Shown here: positions 62,160-64,000 of the stretch, piece by piece
Numbering within the stretch: the stretch's first letter is position 1
Layout: each line of letters starts with the position of its first letter
NCBI GenBank assembly: GCA_963812945.1
Contig: CAWEXD010000003.1
Span: 372,001-436,000 of the forward strand
DNA from: DASRDR01 sp963812945 [NCBI: uncultured Candidatus Rokubacteria bacterium]
GTDB taxonomy: Bacteria; Methylomirabilota; Methylomirabilia; Rokubacteriales
DNA: 64,000 nt
Direction of reading: 5' to 3'
The notes under the pieces: generated by a model
What the model saw: the letters and a program-made list of their open reading frames with translations, nothing else
Told to the model about the DNA's origin: nothing
The model's database searches: none
Program-made: the position numbers and the translations under genes

Positions 62160-63581
62160 GTGAGCTGGCGCGACCTGGGGATCGCGGTCGTGCTCGTCTT
62201 CAACGACGCCGTCCTCGTCTACTTTCTCGCCATCAGCCTCCACTACCTCGCCCTGATGGTGATCGGTTTCGGGGAGACGCTCCGGGTGCTGCACGACGTC
62301 CGCTGGCAGGACCGGCGGTGGCTCATGCAGTCCCCCTTCACGCCGGCGGTCTCCATCATCGCGACGGCCTACAACGAGCAGGCGAACATCGTCGAGAGCG
62401 TGCGCTCCCTCCTGACGCTCCACTACCCCCGGTTCGAGGTCATCGTGGTCAACGACGGGTCGACCGATCGGACGCTCGAGATCCTGACGGAGACCTTCGG
62501 GCTGCGCCGCATCGCCCGCAGCTTCGAGTACCTGGTCCCGTGCCGGCCGATCCGGGGGGCGTACGAGTCGACGACGTTCCCGAACCTCGTGGTCGTCGAC
62601 AAGGAGAACGGCGGCTGCAAGGCGGACGCGACGAACGGCGGGCTCAACTTCGCGATGTACCCCCTGGTGTGCGTCCTCGACGCCGACTCGGTCCTCGACG
62701 ACGACGCGCTCCTCCAGACCGTCCGGCCCTTCGTCCAGGACCCGGGCCGGACCGTGGGGACGGGGGGCAGCATCCGCGTCGTCAACGGCTGCGAGGTCCG
62801 GGCCGGCCGCGTGGTGCGCGTGCGCCTCCCTTCCCGGCTCCTGCCGCTGTTCCAGGTCGTCGAGTACCTGCGGAGCTTCCTGTTCGGCCGCATGGGGTGG
62901 AGCCGGCTCAATGCGCTCCCGATCATCTCGGGGGCGTTCGGGGTCTTCGACAAGCGCCTGATCCTCCGCGCCGGCGGATACGCGGGGACCAGTCTCGGCG
63001 AGGACTTCGAGATGGTGATCCGGCTCCACCGGTACATCGGGGATCACCGGCTGCCGTACCGGCTCCGCTTCGTGCCGGATCCGGTCTGCTGGACCGAGGT
63101 GCCGGAGACGCTCCAGATGCTGCGCCGCCAGCGGAGCCGCTGGCACCGGGGCCTCCTCGACACGCTGCTCCGGCACCGGTCGATGATCGGGAACCCCCGC
63201 TACGGCGCGGTCGGCCTCCTGTCGCTCCCGGCCTTCGTGTGCTTCGAGCTCCTGGGCCCGGTGGTCGAGCTGCTCGGCTACGTGGTCGTGCCCATCGCGT
63301 ACCTCAGCGGGATCCTGAACACGGAGGTCATGGGTGCGTTCTTCGCCGTCTCGCTGCTCCTGAGCATGCTGCTCTCGGTGCTCGCCGTCCTCCTCGACGA
63401 CATCGCCTTCCGGCGCCACGCGCGAGTCCGCGACCTGGCCCTCCTGACCCTGGTGAGCATCGTCGAGAACCTCGGCTACCGACAGATCACGGTCTGGTGG
63501 CGCGTCTGCGCCTTCTGGGAGTACTGGCGCGGCCAGACGACCTGGGGTCAGATGGAGCGACGCGGGCTGAGCCGCGCCTGA
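62160..63581 (+). CDS. Membrane family 2 glycosyltransferase (processive synthase-like)
   Basis: 473 residues from GTG 62160. One N-terminal membrane segment (about 8-35), a GT2 catalytic domain (about 62-335) and four C-terminal membrane segments (about 345-460). Catalytic motifs: VVNDGSTD (Asp99), LDADS (Asp174, Asp176), GTSLGEDFEMV (Glu281, Asp282) and Q324-R-S-R-W328, the Q-x-x-R-W of processive synthases. It should make a beta-linked polymer from a UDP-sugar, like PgaC, cellulose or chitin synthases. The polymer is unknown. No PilZ domain is visible in this protein. Confidence 0.92.
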   Translation: MSWRDLGIAVVLVFNDAVLVYFLAISLHYLALMVIGFGETLRVLHDVRWQDRRWLMQSPFTPAVSIIATAYNEQANIVESVRSLLTLHYPRFEVIVVNDGSTDRTLEILTETFGLRRIARSFEYLVPCRPIRGAYESTTFPNLVVVDKENGGCKADATNGGLNFAMYPLVCVLDADSVLDDDALLQTVRPFVQDPGRTVGTGGSIRVVNGCEVRAGRVVRVRLPSRLLPLFQVVEYLRSFLFGRMGWSRLNALPIISGAFGVFDKRLILRAGGYAGTSLGEDFEMVIRLHRYIGDHRLPYRLRFVPDPVCWTEVPETLQMLRRQRSRWHRGLLDTLLRHRSMIGNPRYGAVGLLSLPAFVCFELLGPVVELLGYVVVPIAYLSGILNTEVMGAFFAVSLLLSMLLSVLAVLLDDIAFRRHARVRDLALLTLVSIVENLGYRQITVWWRVCAFWEYWRGQTTWGQMERRGLSRA

Positions 63582-63593
63582 GGAGGGAGCCAG

Positions 63594-64000
63594 GTGCCAC
63601 CGACTCCGCCGGAGACCGACGCCCTCGCCCGGGTCCGCCGGGAGCTCGAGGCCCTGGGCGCCGCGAGCCGCGCGCTGGGGGCCGCGAGCAACGTCGGACC
63701 GGCGCTGGCCCGCATTGCCGCCGCGGCACGGGAGGTGGCGGGGGCGGATCTCGCGTACGTGACCGGGCATGACGCGGGGAGCGGCGTCCCGCGAGTCCTC
63801 GCCCGCGCCGGACCCGAGGCCACCGGCCTGGGCGAGGGCGAGCTCCAGGCATCCGCCGCGGGGGAGATCAGCCTCCCCGTCGTCGCAGAGGACGAGGTGG
63901 TGGGCCAGCTCGTGGTCGCCTGGCCGCGCGGAGGGCGGGCCGGCGACGTGGACATGGAGGCGCTCGGCCGGCTGACCGGCCTCGCCGCGCTCGCCATCCG
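63594..64000 (+). CDS. GAF-domain protein, 3' end cut by window edge
   Basis: GTG 63594 follows AGGAGGG; at least 135 residues are seen before the window ends. The N-terminal helix (LARVRRELEALGAASRALG) leads to a GAF fold: LARIAAAAREVAGADLAYVTG, ISLPVVAEDEVVGQLVVAW, and LGRLTGLAALAIR. No downstream domain is visible. It lies 12 bases after the synthase and probably belongs to the operon; GAF proteins next to synthases often continue into kinase, GGDEF or sigma-54 modules, but this cannot be tested here. Confidence 0.75.
   Translation, partial: MPPTPPETDALARVRRELEALGAASRALGAASNVGPALARIAAAAREVAGADLAYVTGHDAGSGVPRVLARAGPEATGLGEGELQASAAGEISLPVVAEDEVVGQLVVAWPRGGRAGDVDMEALGRLTGLAALAI

Overview
The window is one continuous stretch of very GC-rich bacterial chromosome. 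Genes are tightly packed, start codons are often GTG (sometimes TTG), and neighbouring genes commonly overlap by 1-4 bases (ATGA, GTGA, TGATG). LolA, a YaiO-type outer-membrane barrel and a lipoprotein signal point to a diderm (Gram-negative type) cell. Gene content and base composition suit an uncultured soil or subsurface lineage such as Rokubacteria/Methylomirabilota. That is inference: there is no rRNA or other decisive marker here. I saw no tRNA, rRNA, CRISPR array, transposase or prophage gene.

Layout. (1) 1-6.7 kb, minus strand: a conserved rimO-pgpA-cinA-thpR-recA-recX block, followed by two tandem DinB-fold proteins. (2) 6.8-17.2 kb, minus: a signalling operon headed by a 2651-residue sensor kinase with 13 GAF domains, then a one-domain receiver, a receiver-adenylate cyclase and a methyltransferase-like protein. 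(3) 17.3-19.9 kb, plus: trpE-trpG behind what looks like a complete ribosome-mediated trp attenuator (promoter, Trp-rich leader peptide, alternative hairpins, U-tract terminator). (4) 19.9-20.6 kb, plus: an RHH/PIN toxin-antitoxin pair. (5) 20.6-28.7 kb, minus: yajQ, lolA, a small unknown, ftsK, RNase J, ksgA, coaE and a MazF-type toxin-antitoxin pair. (6) 28.7-40.9 kb, minus: phzF, polA, glnE, glnB, glgA, a Na/Pi-type transporter, a histidine phosphatase and gltX, mostly overlapping or nearly so. (7) 41-52.6 kb, minus: a surface-polysaccharide block (DUF362 protein, UbiA-type prenyltransferase, two sugar epimerases, a UDP-sugar dehydrogenase, a WecA fusion protein, an asparagine synthase, a large GT-C-like membrane protein). 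(8) 52.8-58 kb, minus: a class III aminotransferase with hydantoinase/oxoprolinase subunits A and B. (9) 58-64 kb, plus: a compact exopolysaccharide synthase/export-like operon (glycosidase-like lipoprotein, TPR plus YaiO barrel, membrane HEAT protein, family 2 synthase, GAF protein cut by the window edge).

Points of most interest: the trp attenuator; the 13-GAF kinase array; the 58-64 kb operon; a 22-23 bp interspersed repeat that appears to have inserted cleanly into one copy of a tandem duplication in the trpE leader; and the WecA fusion.
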